A stretch of DNA of 46,730 nucleotides, taken from positions 1 to 46,730 of the forward strand of contig CABYQM010000009.1 of assembly GCA_902521075.1 (NCBI GenBank), read 5' to 3'. The notes below the pieces were generated by a model. The model worked only from the letters and a program-made list of their open reading frames with translations, was not told the origin of the DNA and searched no databases. This stretch comes from an uncultured Pelagibacteraceae bacterium. GTDB taxonomy: Bacteria > Pseudomonadota > Alphaproteobacteria > Pelagibacterales > Pelagibacteraceae. The position numbers and the translations under genes are program-made. Shown here one piece after another: positions 34,442-43,315 of the stretch (its first letter is position 1; each line of letters opens with the position of its first letter).

Positions 34442-35199
34442 TATTTTGCTGTCCAACCCCCATCAATTACAATTGATGTCCCCGTTATCATACTTGCTGC
34501 ATCTGAAGCTAAAAAACATACTGCTGTAGCTACATCAGACTCTGTTGCAACTTTTCCCATGGGTATATTACTTAAAGCTAGTTGTTTAAATTTTTTATTT
34601 TTAAAGAATTTTTTAACCATTGGAGTTTCAACAAATGTAGGTGCAACTGTATTTACTCTTATATTTTTTGTTGCAAGTTCAACTCCCATTCCTTTTGTTA
34701 ATCCCTCAATTCCAAATTTTGTCATATTGTAAACATTTCTACCTGACATCCCAACATGTCCTAATTGTGAGGACATATTAATAATAGATCCACCTTTTTT
34801 TTTATTTTTTAACATTTTTAGGACTACTAATTGTGCAACGTTGAATGCTGCTTTCATATTTAAATCTACAAGATAGTTCATACTTGTTTGTTTAATTTTT
34901 TCAAAAGGCTCAGGAATGTTTGTACCAGCATTATTTACAAGAATATCAACTTTCTTAATTTTTTTTAATTTGGAAGAAAGATCTTCATAATCCATTATAT
35001 CGCAAGTTATCTTAACTAATTTTCCTTTGACTTTTTTTATATCTTTTTGAAGTTTATCAAGATCAGAACCAGTTCTACTTACTCCAAATATAGTTGCACC
35101 AGCTTCTGCAAGTGCAATTGAACAAGCTCTACCAATACCTTTCCCCGCACCAGTAACTAAAGCAACTTTATTTTTTAAATTTATCTTTTTTAAATACAT
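34441..35199 (-). CDS. Short-chain dehydrogenase/reductase (SDR)
   Basis: 252-aa classical SDR. The cofactor glycine motif is VTGAGKGIGRACSIAL, with NNAG in DILVNNAGTNIPEPF. The catalytic serine is in SIINMSSQLGH, and the YxxxK pair is in NVYNMTKFGIEGL. The C-terminus is TGTSIVIDGGWTAK. It probably reduces or oxidises a sugar or polyol-like alcohol with NAD(P)H. The ATG directly abuts the TerC stop, and the gene is third in the minus-strand operon headed by the GMC oxidoreductase. Confidence 0.92.
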   Translation of the reverse strand: MYLKKINLKNKVALVTGAGKGIGRACSIALAEAGATIFGVSRTGSDLDKLQKDIKKVKGKLVKITCDIMDYEDLSSKLKKIKKVDILVNNAGTNIPEPFEKIKQTSMNYLVDLNMKAAFNVAQLVVLKMLKNKKKGGSIINMSSQLGHVGMSGRNVYNMTKFGIEGLTKGMGVELATKNIRVNTVAPTFVETPMVKKFFKNKKFKQLALSNIPMGKVATESDVATAVCFLASDAASMITGTSIVIDGGWTAK

Positions 35200-35778
35200 T
35201 TATAAAAATAGTTTTACGTCTGTATATATTAGCTCTATTGCAACAAATAATATTGCTAATAATCCAACCCATCCTATCCATTTATACTTTTTAATCCACC
35301 CAGATATCAAAGTTGCTGCAGTAGCCATTAAAACTATAGATAAAACTAAACCAAATATTAATAGCATATAGTGATCTCTAGCTGCTCCCGCTACTCCTAA
35401 GACATTATCTAAACTCATTGTTACATCTGCCAGGATTACAGTTGTTATAGCTTTCATAAATGACGAACTATCTACTTTTTTGATATTTTCTTCAGCATTA
35501 CTATTCATTTTAATTACATCTACATAAAGTCTGTAACATATATAAAGAAGTAATATTCCACCTATAAGTCTAAGTCCTGTGATTTGTAATAGATAAGCGG
35601 TGATCAGAGTAAATATAATTCTTAAAACTACTGCTGCTCCAATTCCCCAAAAAATAATTTTTTTTCTTTGCTCGGTTGGAAATTGAGAAGCAACCATTCC
35701 AATAATAATTGCATTATCTCCTGCTAAAACTAAATCGATAAAAACTATTTGAAAAAAAATTACTATTTGTTCGGTCAT
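35200..35778 (-). CDS. TerC-family integral membrane protein
   Basis: 192 aa with several hydrophobic helices. The first carries the TerC signature FIDLVLAGDNAIIIGMVAS and a later one has ILADVTMSLDNVLGVAGAAR, the two acidic NxxD-type motifs that form the metal site. TerC proteins are metal (Mn2+) exporters or secretion-associated metal loaders. Overlaps the GMC stop by 4 nt (ATGA) and abuts the SDR gene. A membrane metal protein inside an otherwise catabolic operon is odd. Confidence 0.9.
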   Translation of the reverse strand: MTEQIVIFFQIVFIDLVLAGDNAIIIGMVASQFPTEQRKKIIFWGIGAAVVLRIIFTLITAYLLQITGLRLIGGILLLYICYRLYVDVIKMNSNAEENIKKVDSSSFMKAITTVILADVTMSLDNVLGVAGAARDHYMLLIFGLVLSIVLMATAATLISGWIKKYKWIGWVGLLAILFVAIELIYTDVKLFL

Positions 35779-37379
35779 CTTCTACTATCCTCAATTATCA
35801 TATCAGCTGCTTTTTCCGCAATCATTATTGTCGGTGCATTTGTATTTCCTGATGTGATATGAGGCATAACAGAAGCATCTACAACTCTTAAATTTTCTAG
35901 TCCGTGAGCGACTAATCGATCGTTAACAACAGCATTTTCATCTTTACCCATTCTACATGTGCTTACTGGATGGAAAATAGTATTCGCAAATTTTCCAGCT
36001 TCTGTTGCTAATTCTTCATTATCTGTAATATTGATTCCCGGTCTAAGCTCTTCAGGTTGATAATCTTTATAAGCTTTAGACTCCATAACAATTTTTCTTA
36101 CAATCTTTAATGCTTTTCCAGCAATTTCACGATCTTCATCAGTTGATAAATAATTCATTTTTATTTTAGGTGAAATTCTGGTGTCTGGAGATTTTAATTC
36201 TATAGACCCTCTACTAGTTGGTCTTACATTTGTAATTGTTGGAGTGAACGCTGGAAATTTATGTAAAGCTGACTTTCCTAAAAGATCAGTGCTTGCTGGT
36301 GAAATATGAAATTGAAGATTTGGAGTTTCTAAATGTTCATCACTTTTAACAAAACCACAAACATAACTAGCTCCAACTGTTAAAGGTCCTTTTCTTAAGA
36401 GAAGAAACTTTAAACCAGATAACATTTTTTTAGTAAAGCTGTAGTAAATATCATTTAAAGTTTCTAAATTTTTAATTTTGTAAACAGGTCTTAGCATTAA
36501 ATGATCAGTTAGATTTCTTCCAACTCCTTGATGATCTTTTAAAACATTAATATTGTTTTCTTTTAGAAGTTCTCCTGGTCCAATACCTGATGCTTGTAAT
36601 ATATGAGGCGAACCAATTGTACCTGCACTTAATATAATTTCTTTATTAGTCTCAACAGAAAACTCTTTTCCATCAATCCAATAATTTACTTTTTTTGCTT
36701 TTTTATTCTCAAATTCTATATTTTTAATGTGAGCCTTAGTAATAATTTTTAAATTCTTTCTACTCTTAACTGGATTTAAATAACCTACAGCTGTACTACA
36801 TCTAAATCCATTTTTAATTGTAAAGGGAAAATATCCCATTCCTTCATTATCGCCGTTGTTAAAATCATCAGTTCTTTTATAACCATGTTCTTCAGCAGCT
36901 TCTAAAAATAGATCAAGAACTTTAAATGTAGCTCTAATTTTCTCAACAGCGATAGGGCCTCCAGAACCATGAAACTCATTTTCCCCAAATTGAAAATCTT
37001 CAGATTTTTTAAAGTAGGGCAGAACATCATCCCATGACCAACCAACATTACCTAATTGTCTCCAATAATTATAATCATTCGATTGACCTCTAATATAGAG
37101 CATTCCATTAATAGAGGAGCTTCCACCTAATGTTTTACCTCTTGGATAAACCATTTGTCTGTTATCGCAGTTTGGTTCTTTCTCAGTATTAAAACACCAA
37201 TCGGTATCTGGATTGTGCATAGTTTTAAAATAACCACCTGGAATATGGATCCATGGATTAGTGTCTTTACCACCAGCTTCAAGTAAAAGAACTTTAGTAT
37301 CAGGATTTGCTGTTAATCTATTAGCTAAAACACAGCCAGCTGAACCAGCGCCAATAATTATGTAATCAAATTTATCCAT
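35775..37379 (-). CDS. GMC-family oxidoreductase (choline/alcohol dehydrogenase-like)
   Basis: 534-aa FAD enzyme. The ADP-binding fold is YIIIGAGSAGCVLANRL. The GMC signature 1 region is PRGKTLGGSSSINGMLYIRG. GTIGSPHILQASGIGPGELL is signature 2. The catalytic histidine region is FHPVSTCRMG, and the C-terminus has GNTNAPTIMIAEKAADMI. No signal peptide. Close family members oxidise choline, polyethylene glycols or other alcohols; the substrate is not determinable. First gene of the six-gene minus-strand operon and divergent from TRAP system 2, which may import its substrate. Confidence 0.92.
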   Translation of the reverse strand: MDKFDYIIIGAGSAGCVLANRLTANPDTKVLLLEAGGKDTNPWIHIPGGYFKTMHNPDTDWCFNTEKEPNCDNRQMVYPRGKTLGGSSSINGMLYIRGQSNDYNYWRQLGNVGWSWDDVLPYFKKSEDFQFGENEFHGSGGPIAVEKIRATFKVLDLFLEAAEEHGYKRTDDFNNGDNEGMGYFPFTIKNGFRCSTAVGYLNPVKSRKNLKIITKAHIKNIEFENKKAKKVNYWIDGKEFSVETNKEIILSAGTIGSPHILQASGIGPGELLKENNINVLKDHQGVGRNLTDHLMLRPVYKIKNLETLNDIYYSFTKKMLSGLKFLLLRKGPLTVGASYVCGFVKSDEHLETPNLQFHISPASTDLLGKSALHKFPAFTPTITNVRPTSRGSIELKSPDTRISPKIKMNYLSTDEDREIAGKALKIVRKIVMESKAYKDYQPEELRPGINITDNEELATEAGKFANTIFHPVSTCRMGKDENAVVNDRLVAHGLENLRVVDASVMPHITSGNTNAPTIMIAEKAADMIIEDSRR

Positions 37380-37514
37380 ATTTTTTATTAATAATTTTTA
37401 ATGAATATTTAATGATTTTAAACATTTTTCTCATAAATACTTCGAAATGACGCTTGTATCTGCCTTAGATTTTTGAGAGGATCTTTACATTATAAATAAA
37501 AAGAGAGGGATATA

Positions 37515-38612
37515 ATGAAAAAAATCGTTTCAGCGTTGTTTGCTGCTTTCTTAGTATTTGGATTTATTTCAAATGCGAATGCTGCAAAAACGTTAAAGTG
37601 TCAGACGGTTATTAGCGCTAAAGGTGATGAAGCGGTAATGTTAAAAGACTTTACTGACAACGTAACAAAACTAACAGGTGGATCTTTAAAATTTGAAATT
37701 ATGCCAGCAGGAACAGTAGTTGGAGTTAAAGAAACTCTGGATGCTGTTGATAAAGGTTTGATTGATTGCGGATTTGCTTGGACACACTATTGGTCTGGAG
37801 AACATCCAGCTGCTATGTTATTTGGTTCGCCAGTAGCAGGTGGTGGTGTAGGAATTGATAACATCGCATTCTTATCATGGTTTTTATATGGTGGTGGAGA
37901 ACAACTATATGACAGACTTTGGGGAGAAATGAAAAGAGACATTAAAGGTTTCATGCTTCAACCAGTTGGTCCAGAAGCTTTAGGATGGTTCCCAAGAAAA
38001 ATCAAAGACATGGATGATTTCAGAACATTTAAGTTCAGAACTCCTCCAGGAATTCCAGGTCAAACTTATAAAGATATTGGAATAGCTTCAGTTGCAATGG
38101 GTGGTGGAGATATTCTTCCAGCATTGGAAGCAGGAACTATTGATGCTGCTGAGTGGTGTTGTCCTCAACCAGATAAAGTGTTTGGTATACATAAAGTATT
38201 AAAACACTACTATCTACAAGGTTTACACCAAGTAGTCGTAAATGCTGACTTTTACTTAAACAAAAGCACTTACGATAAGTTCACTGACCATGAGAAATTT
38301 TCAATGAAGATGGCTGCTGATGCATCGTTGATGAGAGCTTTAGCTTATAGAATCAACACTAATGGATTAGCTCTTAAAGATCTAACTGAAAATCATGGCG
38401 TGATACTTGAAGATACACCAGCTGATTATTTCCCAGCTTATATGGCTGCAGCGAAAGCAACTTTAGAGAAAAATGCAAAAGAAAACGCATTCTTTAAAGA
38501 AGTTTATGATTCAATGATAAGCTTTGCTAATACTGCTGTACCATTCTGGTCTGGTGCACAAACATCGAATGCTAAGCTAGGAATGGCTTATGCTAATTCG
38601 TTGAAGAAATAA
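37515..38612 (+). CDS. TRAP transporter substrate-binding protein (TakP-like DctP), system 2
   Basis: 365-aa periplasmic receptor with signal peptide MKKIVSALFAAFLVFGFISN...ANA. It has the pattern of the larger, TakP-type TRAP receptors: LDAVDKGLIDCGFAWTHYWS, FLSWFLYGGGEQLYDRLW, FRTPPGIPGQTY (arginine that contacts a carboxylate), and AGTIDAAEWCCPQPDKVFG. TakP relatives bind 2-oxo acids or related hydroxy acids. AGAGAGGGA precedes the ATG, among the stronger ribosome-binding sites here. Followed by a real terminator before the permease genes. Confidence 0.92.
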   Translation: MKKIVSALFAAFLVFGFISNANAAKTLKCQTVISAKGDEAVMLKDFTDNVTKLTGGSLKFEIMPAGTVVGVKETLDAVDKGLIDCGFAWTHYWSGEHPAAMLFGSPVAGGGVGIDNIAFLSWFLYGGGEQLYDRLWGEMKRDIKGFMLQPVGPEALGWFPRKIKDMDDFRTFKFRTPPGIPGQTYKDIGIASVAMGGGDILPALEAGTIDAAEWCCPQPDKVFGIHKVLKHYYLQGLHQVVVNADFYLNKSTYDKFTDHEKFSMKMAADASLMRALAYRINTNGLALKDLTENHGVILEDTPADYFPAYMAAAKATLEKNAKENAFFKEVYDSMISFANTAVPFWSGAQTSNAKLGMAYANSLKK

Positions 38613-38623
38613 ATAAAGTTATT

Positions 38624-38654
38624 AAGCGGGCTTTTTTAAGCCCGCTTTTTTTTT
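38624..38654 (+). terminator. Intrinsic terminator/attenuator between TRAP receptor and permease genes
   Basis: AAGCGGGCTT (38624-38633), a TTTT loop, AAGCCCGCTT (38638-38647) and a T-run to 38654. A textbook plus-strand terminator just after the receptor gene and 11 nt before dctQ. It would make the receptor mRNA more abundant than the permease mRNA, with partial read-through. Confidence 0.88.
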
Positions 38655-38665
38655 CTAAAATTTAT

Positions 38666-39271
38666 ATGTCGGATAATCCAAAGTTAGATATTTCAGATGA
38701 AATGATAGCCGAAAGGCGATCAGGATCTGGAAAGATGCCAGATGATATGCCAACTTGGATGGCTAAAACTATAGTTAACATAGATAGATTTAGTAAATTA
38801 ATAGGAAACATAGTTTGCTGGATTACTATCCCGCTAATGCTTGGGATGGTTTATGAGGTTTTAGCAAGAAAATTATTTTTAGCTCCTACAATATGGGCTT
38901 ATGATATGAGCAGATTTTTTTATGGAGCATTATTTATGTTAGGAGCGGGATACGCTCTTTCAAAAGGTGTTCATATTAGAGCAGATTTTTTATATAGAAA
39001 TTTTAAAGTTAAAACTCAAGGCAGAATAGATTTTTGGCTTTACTTATTATTTTATTTTCCAGGATTAATAGTTTTTTTGTATATGACAACAGGCTTTGTC
39101 CAAGAAAGTATAATGAGAAACGAAAGAGGCATGGATACAACATGGATGCCATATATGTGGCCGATAAAATCTTGTCTATGGATTGGAATTGTTTTCCTTC
39201 TAATCCAAGGTGTTTCAGAACTTTTTAAAAGTTATTACGCAGCCGTCAAAGGTAAATGGCCAGGTAGTTAA
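38666..39271 (+). CDS. TRAP transporter small permease subunit (DctQ), system 2
   Basis: 201 aa with an N-terminal cytoplasmic extension of ~45 polar residues and then four hydrophobic helices. Helix 1 and the following APTIWAYDMSRFFYGALFML and SKGVHIRADF match the DctQ pattern. No Shine-Dalgarno precedes the ATG, which follows the terminator closely. Ends in a one-base overlap (TAATG) with dctM. Confidence 0.92.
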   Translation: MSDNPKLDISDEMIAERRSGSGKMPDDMPTWMAKTIVNIDRFSKLIGNIVCWITIPLMLGMVYEVLARKLFLAPTIWAYDMSRFFYGALFMLGAGYALSKGVHIRADFLYRNFKVKTQGRIDFWLYLLFYFPGLIVFLYMTTGFVQESIMRNERGMDTTWMPYMWPIKSCLWIGIVFLLIQGVSELFKSYYAAVKGKWPGS

Positions 39272-40608
39272 TGCTTTCACATTTAATAGACCCGGCAATT
39301 TTAGGTTTCATACTTATAGGTGTGATGTTGTTTGCAATATTTATAGGATTTCCAATTTCATTTACTCTTATTTTTTTAGGTTTCGTTTTTGGTTATTTAG
39401 GTTTTGGAAAATTAGTTTTCTACTTAATGACATTACAATTTTCTATGGTGATGACCGAACAAACTCTCGCCGCCGTCCCTTTATTTGTATTTATGGGAAT
39501 AATGATGGAACAAGCAGGTTTAATGGAAAGATTATTCTCAGCTTTCCAAATGATGTTGGCAAGAGTTAGAGGTTCTTTATACTATGCAGTTTTATTTGTT
39601 TCGGTAATATTCGCTGCCGCAACTGGAATAGTTGGTGCATCAGTTACAATTCTTGGAATTATGGCTGCAAAATCAATGAATAGATCAAACTATGATGTAA
39701 AATTAGCTGCTGGTACGATTACCGCTGGAGGAACTTTAGGTATTCTAATTCCACCGAGCATTATGCTTGTAGTTATGGGTCCAATTATGGAAATTCCTGT
39801 AACTGATTTGTTTGCTGCAGCAATAGTTCCAGGAATATTGTTGGCATGCTTATATGCTGCATATACTACATTCAGATGTATGATGAACCCAAAATTAGGT
39901 CCACCCATACCAGAAGAATTAAGAACAACAGATTTAAAAAAATTATGGCTAGAATTTTTCTTAGGATTAGTGCCACCAGCAGCATTAGTATTTGCTGCAT
40001 TAGGAAGTATTTTATTTGGATTTGCTACCCCAACTGAAGCCGCAGGATGTGGTGCAGGTGGTGCATTATTACTTTCATTAGCTTACAAAAAATTAACTTT
40101 AAAAAAATTACAAGATGCTTTAGTTAAAACTTTAGAGATTTCTGCATTAATTATGGTTTTAGTAGCTGCTTCTAATTTCTTTGGAGCAGTGTTTGCAAGA
40201 CTAGGAACTCCAATGGTTTTAACAGATTTCCTTTTGTCACTTGAGATGAATAAATATTTAATTTTAGGAATAATCATGATTATGATTTTTCTTTTAGGAT
40301 GGCCATTAGAGTGGGTACCAATTGTTATGATAGTTGTTCCTATTATTTTACCATTAGTAGAAGCATTAGGATTTAATTTAACTTGGTTTGCAATTCTTGT
40401 TGCTGTTAATTTACAAACCGCCTGGCTCTCACCCCCCGTAGCGTTATCTGCTTATTTCTTAAAAGGCGTTGTTCCAAGTTGGGATTTAAAAGATATTTAC
40501 CTTGGAATGATGCAGTTCATGGTTTTGCAGATAATTGGATTAATTATAATCATAGCGTATCCAAAAATAGTACTGTGGTTGCCAACTCTCTTATATGGAC
40601 AGCAGTAA
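39271..40608 (+). CDS. TRAP transporter large permease subunit (DctM), system 2
   Basis: 445-aa inner-membrane translocator with many helices. Conserved blocks are FIGFPISFTLIFLGFVFGYL, AAATGIVGASVTILGIMAAK, GGTLGILIPPSIMLVVMG, FATPTEAAGCGAGGALLLS and NLQTAWLSPPVALSAYFLKG. These match the TakM-type large subunits that accompany TakP-type receptors. Followed 22 nt later by the NCS1 permease. Confidence 0.94.
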   Translation: MLSHLIDPAILGFILIGVMLFAIFIGFPISFTLIFLGFVFGYLGFGKLVFYLMTLQFSMVMTEQTLAAVPLFVFMGIMMEQAGLMERLFSAFQMMLARVRGSLYYAVLFVSVIFAAATGIVGASVTILGIMAAKSMNRSNYDVKLAAGTITAGGTLGILIPPSIMLVVMGPIMEIPVTDLFAAAIVPGILLACLYAAYTTFRCMMNPKLGPPIPEELRTTDLKKLWLEFFLGLVPPAALVFAALGSILFGFATPTEAAGCGAGGALLLSLAYKKLTLKKLQDALVKTLEISALIMVLVAASNFFGAVFARLGTPMVLTDFLLSLEMNKYLILGIIMIMIFLLGWPLEWVPIVMIVVPIILPLVEALGFNLTWFAILVAVNLQTAWLSPPVALSAYFLKGVVPSWDLKDIYLGMMQFMVLQIIGLIIIIAYPKIVLWLPTLLYGQQ

Positions 40609-40630
40609 ATAATTGATTAATATCATTTAA

Positions 40631-42085
40631 GTGAATCAAAGCGAAAAATTTCAATTAAGGAATTGGGAATTAGTTTCAATAAATCCAAATAATAGAGACT
40701 GGACTTGGAAGAATTATTTTAACTTTTGGGCGATAAATATTCAAACAATTGTTGGGTTCTCTTTAATATCAGCTTTATATTTATTTTATGATCTTAATTT
40801 TTTTGTTGTCTTAACAGGATCATTACTAGCAGGATTATTAGTATTCTTTTTTGCTAACATTATTGGAAAAATTTCTCAAAGTAGTGGTTTAAGTTTTCCA
40901 ACAATTCTCAGACTTTCAATGGGTTTTACTGGTGCTAGATATGTAGGGATGATCAGAGGATTAGTTGGTTTGTTCATGTTTGGTGTACAAACATTTTTTA
41001 TATCAAAATCACTAGGTTATATTGCAAGGATCATCATATTTAAAATTGATAATCAACTCTTACAGAATGAAATATTTCTATTATTCTTTTTTGGTTTGAA
41101 TTTAATTGATTGGGTTTGTTTATTTTTAACTTTAATATTTCAATTTATTCTTTTCACAAAAGGACAGAATTTTTTAAAATCTTTTATTAATTTTTCAGGT
41201 CTTTCAATATATTTGGGGTTATCTGTATTATTAATTGTTATTTTATCTGAGTATTACAATGAACTACTAAATGGAATAAAACTAAGCTTAGTCTTTAGCA
41301 ATTTTGCAATTCAGTCGAATATCGCTCCGATAATATCGATCACAGGAACTCTATTTGCATATTTTGCTATTGTGCTTCTCACTTTTGGAGACTTTTCTAG
41401 ATACTCAATGAATTATAAAGAAATGACCAAAGGAAACTTAAGTATAATATTGAATTTAATATTCTTTTCTTTTTTCTCAGTATTAATCACACTAGGTTCA
41501 GATATTATTCTTGCTAGTAAAGAGTTAAATGCTTCGAGTCTACTTACTAATCCAAATGATATAGTTGGAAAATTTAATAATAATTTTCTAACTTTCTTTT
41601 GCTTGATATTTATTATTATCTCTTCGTTATCAACTAATTTGATAGCAAATTATATTCCTTCGCAAAATACATTGATAAATTTTTTCCCTAATTCTTTAAC
41701 GTTAAAAAAAACAGGAATTGTAATATCAATTATTGGATTAATTATTTCAACATTTTGGCTTTCAATTTTCAGTAAAGCAAATGTTTTAATCTTTGTTGAA
41801 GCCGTAGCGACGACTTTTGGGCCAATTTTTGGAGTATTGGTTGCAGATTATTATTTGTTTAAAAAACAACAAATTAATCATAAAGAGCTTTTTTATCCTA
41901 AAGAACATACGGAATATATTTATAGCAACGGTTGGAACCTCAAAGCATTGTATGCTCTTTTTATAGGATCAATTTTTTCTTTATCATCTTTGCTAAATGA
42001 AAATTTAATACAATATCAATCTTTTGGATGGATTATTGGAGCATTCGCATCCTATATAGTATATTATTTATTAAATAATAAGTAA
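40631..42085 (+). CDS. NCS1-family permease (nucleobase/cation symporter-like), GTG start
   Basis: 484 aa, about twelve hydrophobic segments. The N-terminus NRDWTWKNYFNFWAINIQTI and the segment SGLSFPTILRLSMGFTGARY are characteristic of nucleobase:cation symporter-1 proteins (cytosine, allantoin, hydantoin, uracil). A C-terminal AVATTFGPIFGVLVADYYLF is also family-typical. The start is GTG at 40631 (MNQSEKFQLRNWELVSI). Nitrogen-compound uptake is the likely role; the substrate cannot be named. The alcohol dehydrogenase starts 2 nt after its stop, so the two are probably cotranscribed. Confidence 0.88.
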   Translation: MNQSEKFQLRNWELVSINPNNRDWTWKNYFNFWAINIQTIVGFSLISALYLFYDLNFFVVLTGSLLAGLLVFFFANIIGKISQSSGLSFPTILRLSMGFTGARYVGMIRGLVGLFMFGVQTFFISKSLGYIARIIIFKIDNQLLQNEIFLLFFFGLNLIDWVCLFLTLIFQFILFTKGQNFLKSFINFSGLSIYLGLSVLLIVILSEYYNELLNGIKLSLVFSNFAIQSNIAPIISITGTLFAYFAIVLLTFGDFSRYSMNYKEMTKGNLSIILNLIFFSFFSVLITLGSDIILASKELNASSLLTNPNDIVGKFNNNFLTFFCLIFIIISSLSTNLIANYIPSQNTLINFFPNSLTLKKTGIVISIIGLIISTFWLSIFSKANVLIFVEAVATTFGPIFGVLVADYYLFKKQQINHKELFYPKEHTEYIYSNGWNLKALYALFIGSIFSLSSLLNENLIQYQSFGWIIGAFASYIVYYLLNNK

Positions 42086-42087
42086 TA

Positions 42088-43092
42088 ATGAAAGCCCTTG
42101 TCTACACTGGTGTTGAGGAAATGGAATTCAGAGAAGAAAAAGAACCTTCTGAAAAACCTGGAGAAAGTATTCTTAAAGTTCAAGCATCAGGCATCTGTGG
42201 TTCAGATATGCATGCTTACCACGGAAAAGATGAGAGAAGAATTCCACCGTTAATTTTAGGTCATGAAGTAAGTGGTCAAATAATTAATGGTAAGCTTAAA
42301 AATCAAATTTCAGTTCTTAATCCATTAATAACTTGTAGAAATTGTGAATACTGTAATAGCGGAAGAGAACATTTATGTCCAGATAGAGTTCTTCTAGGAA
42401 TGAACAGACCTTATGAAAGACAAGGTGCGTTTGCTGAACTCATTACAGTTCCAGATCATAATATTTTTAAAGTCCCTGAAAAACTTGATGTAAAAGAGGC
42501 TGCGGTTGCAGAACCAACAGCAGTTTCATATCACGCAGTATTATTAGCTGTAGATGCATCAAAAAAACCATTAAATGAATGTAGAACGCTTGTTCAGGGT
42601 GGTGGAGCAATTGGCCTTTTGTGTGCATTAATTTTATCCAAGATCCAAGGAAATACAAATTTAACTATTTCTGATCCAAATCAAAAAAGATTAAATGAAT
42701 GTTCAAAATACGTAGATGCAAAAACAGTGTCACCAGATCATAAGGATATTAAAGAGAGCAGCTTTGATTTAGTTTTTGATACTGTTGGACTTGAAGTTTC
42801 ACGACAACAGGCAATCAGTGTAGTAAAACCAGGCGGAATAATAGTTCATATTGGACTAACTCAGCCTGCAGGATCTTTTAATTTTAGAAAAGCAACTCTA
42901 CAAGAAGTTACATTTATTGGAACTTATTGTTACACAAATAAAGAATTTGGAGAAACTATTGATATTTTAACTAATAACAAGCTAGGCAAAATAGAGTGGA
43001 TTGAGTACAGAAATCTTAAAGATGGTTGGGGGGCCTTTAAAGAAATTCATGATGGAACCTGTTCCGCTCCTAAGATAGTACTTCTGCCTTAA
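42088..43092 (+). CDS. Zinc-dependent alcohol/polyol dehydrogenase (MDR family)
   Basis: 334 aa. Catalytic zinc ligands are C37 (ASGICGSDMHAYHG) and H59-E60 (LILGHEVSG). The structural zinc site has four cysteines at 83, 86, 89 and 97 (CRNCEYCNSGREHLC). The Rossmann fold follows (VQGGGAIGLLCALIL), and the C-terminus includes GTYCYTNKEFGETIDILTNN. It resembles threonine/sorbitol/galactitol-phosphate-type dehydrogenases. NAD-dependent oxidation of a secondary alcohol is likely. Follows the NCS1 permease after 2 nt; its stop overlaps a convergent small ORF. Confidence 0.9.
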   Translation: MKALVYTGVEEMEFREEKEPSEKPGESILKVQASGICGSDMHAYHGKDERRIPPLILGHEVSGQIINGKLKNQISVLNPLITCRNCEYCNSGREHLCPDRVLLGMNRPYERQGAFAELITVPDHNIFKVPEKLDVKEAAVAEPTAVSYHAVLLAVDASKKPLNECRTLVQGGGAIGLLCALILSKIQGNTNLTISDPNQKRLNECSKYVDAKTVSPDHKDIKESSFDLVFDTVGLEVSRQQAISVVKPGGIIVHIGLTQPAGSFNFRKATLQEVTFIGTYCYTNKEFGETIDILTNNKLGKIEWIEYRNLKDGWGAFKEIHDGTCSAPKIVLLP

Positions 43093-43229
43093 ATTCTTGG
43101 TTTTTTAAGAGGTATTAGTACCTTTTTTTCTCCAAATTTTTCAGAATTTTTTGAAATAACAGGTGCGGTTATAATTATAGACCAATAAATCATCAAACCA
43201 AAAAGAACTGTTAATTTCATATCATCCAT
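43089..43229 (-). CDS. Small single-pass membrane protein (46 aa)
   Basis: Minus-strand frame starting ATG 43229. After MDDMK comes a hydrophobic segment LTVLFGLMIYWSIIITAPVI, then a basic tail SKNSEKFGEKKVLIPLKKPR ending in I. The clear anchor-plus-basic-tail pattern suggests a real protein. It is convergent with the dehydrogenase, sharing bases of the stop codons (43089-43092). It fills most of what would otherwise be a 223-nt gap. Function unknown. Confidence 0.5.
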   Translation of the reverse strand: MDDMKLTVLFGLMIYWSIIITAPVISKNSEKFGEKKVLIPLKKPRI

Positions 43230-43315
43230 ATAGAGAACAATAATGAATTATGCATGTTTAAATAATGTCAAAATTTTGAATTTGAAAATTATTTTATCTT
43301 TTATATAGAAAGAGC

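Noticed and set aside
39034..39569. Plus-strand open frames overlapping dctQ/dctM of system 2
   Set aside because: They lie in other frames of confidently identified permease genes and encode no recognisable domain.
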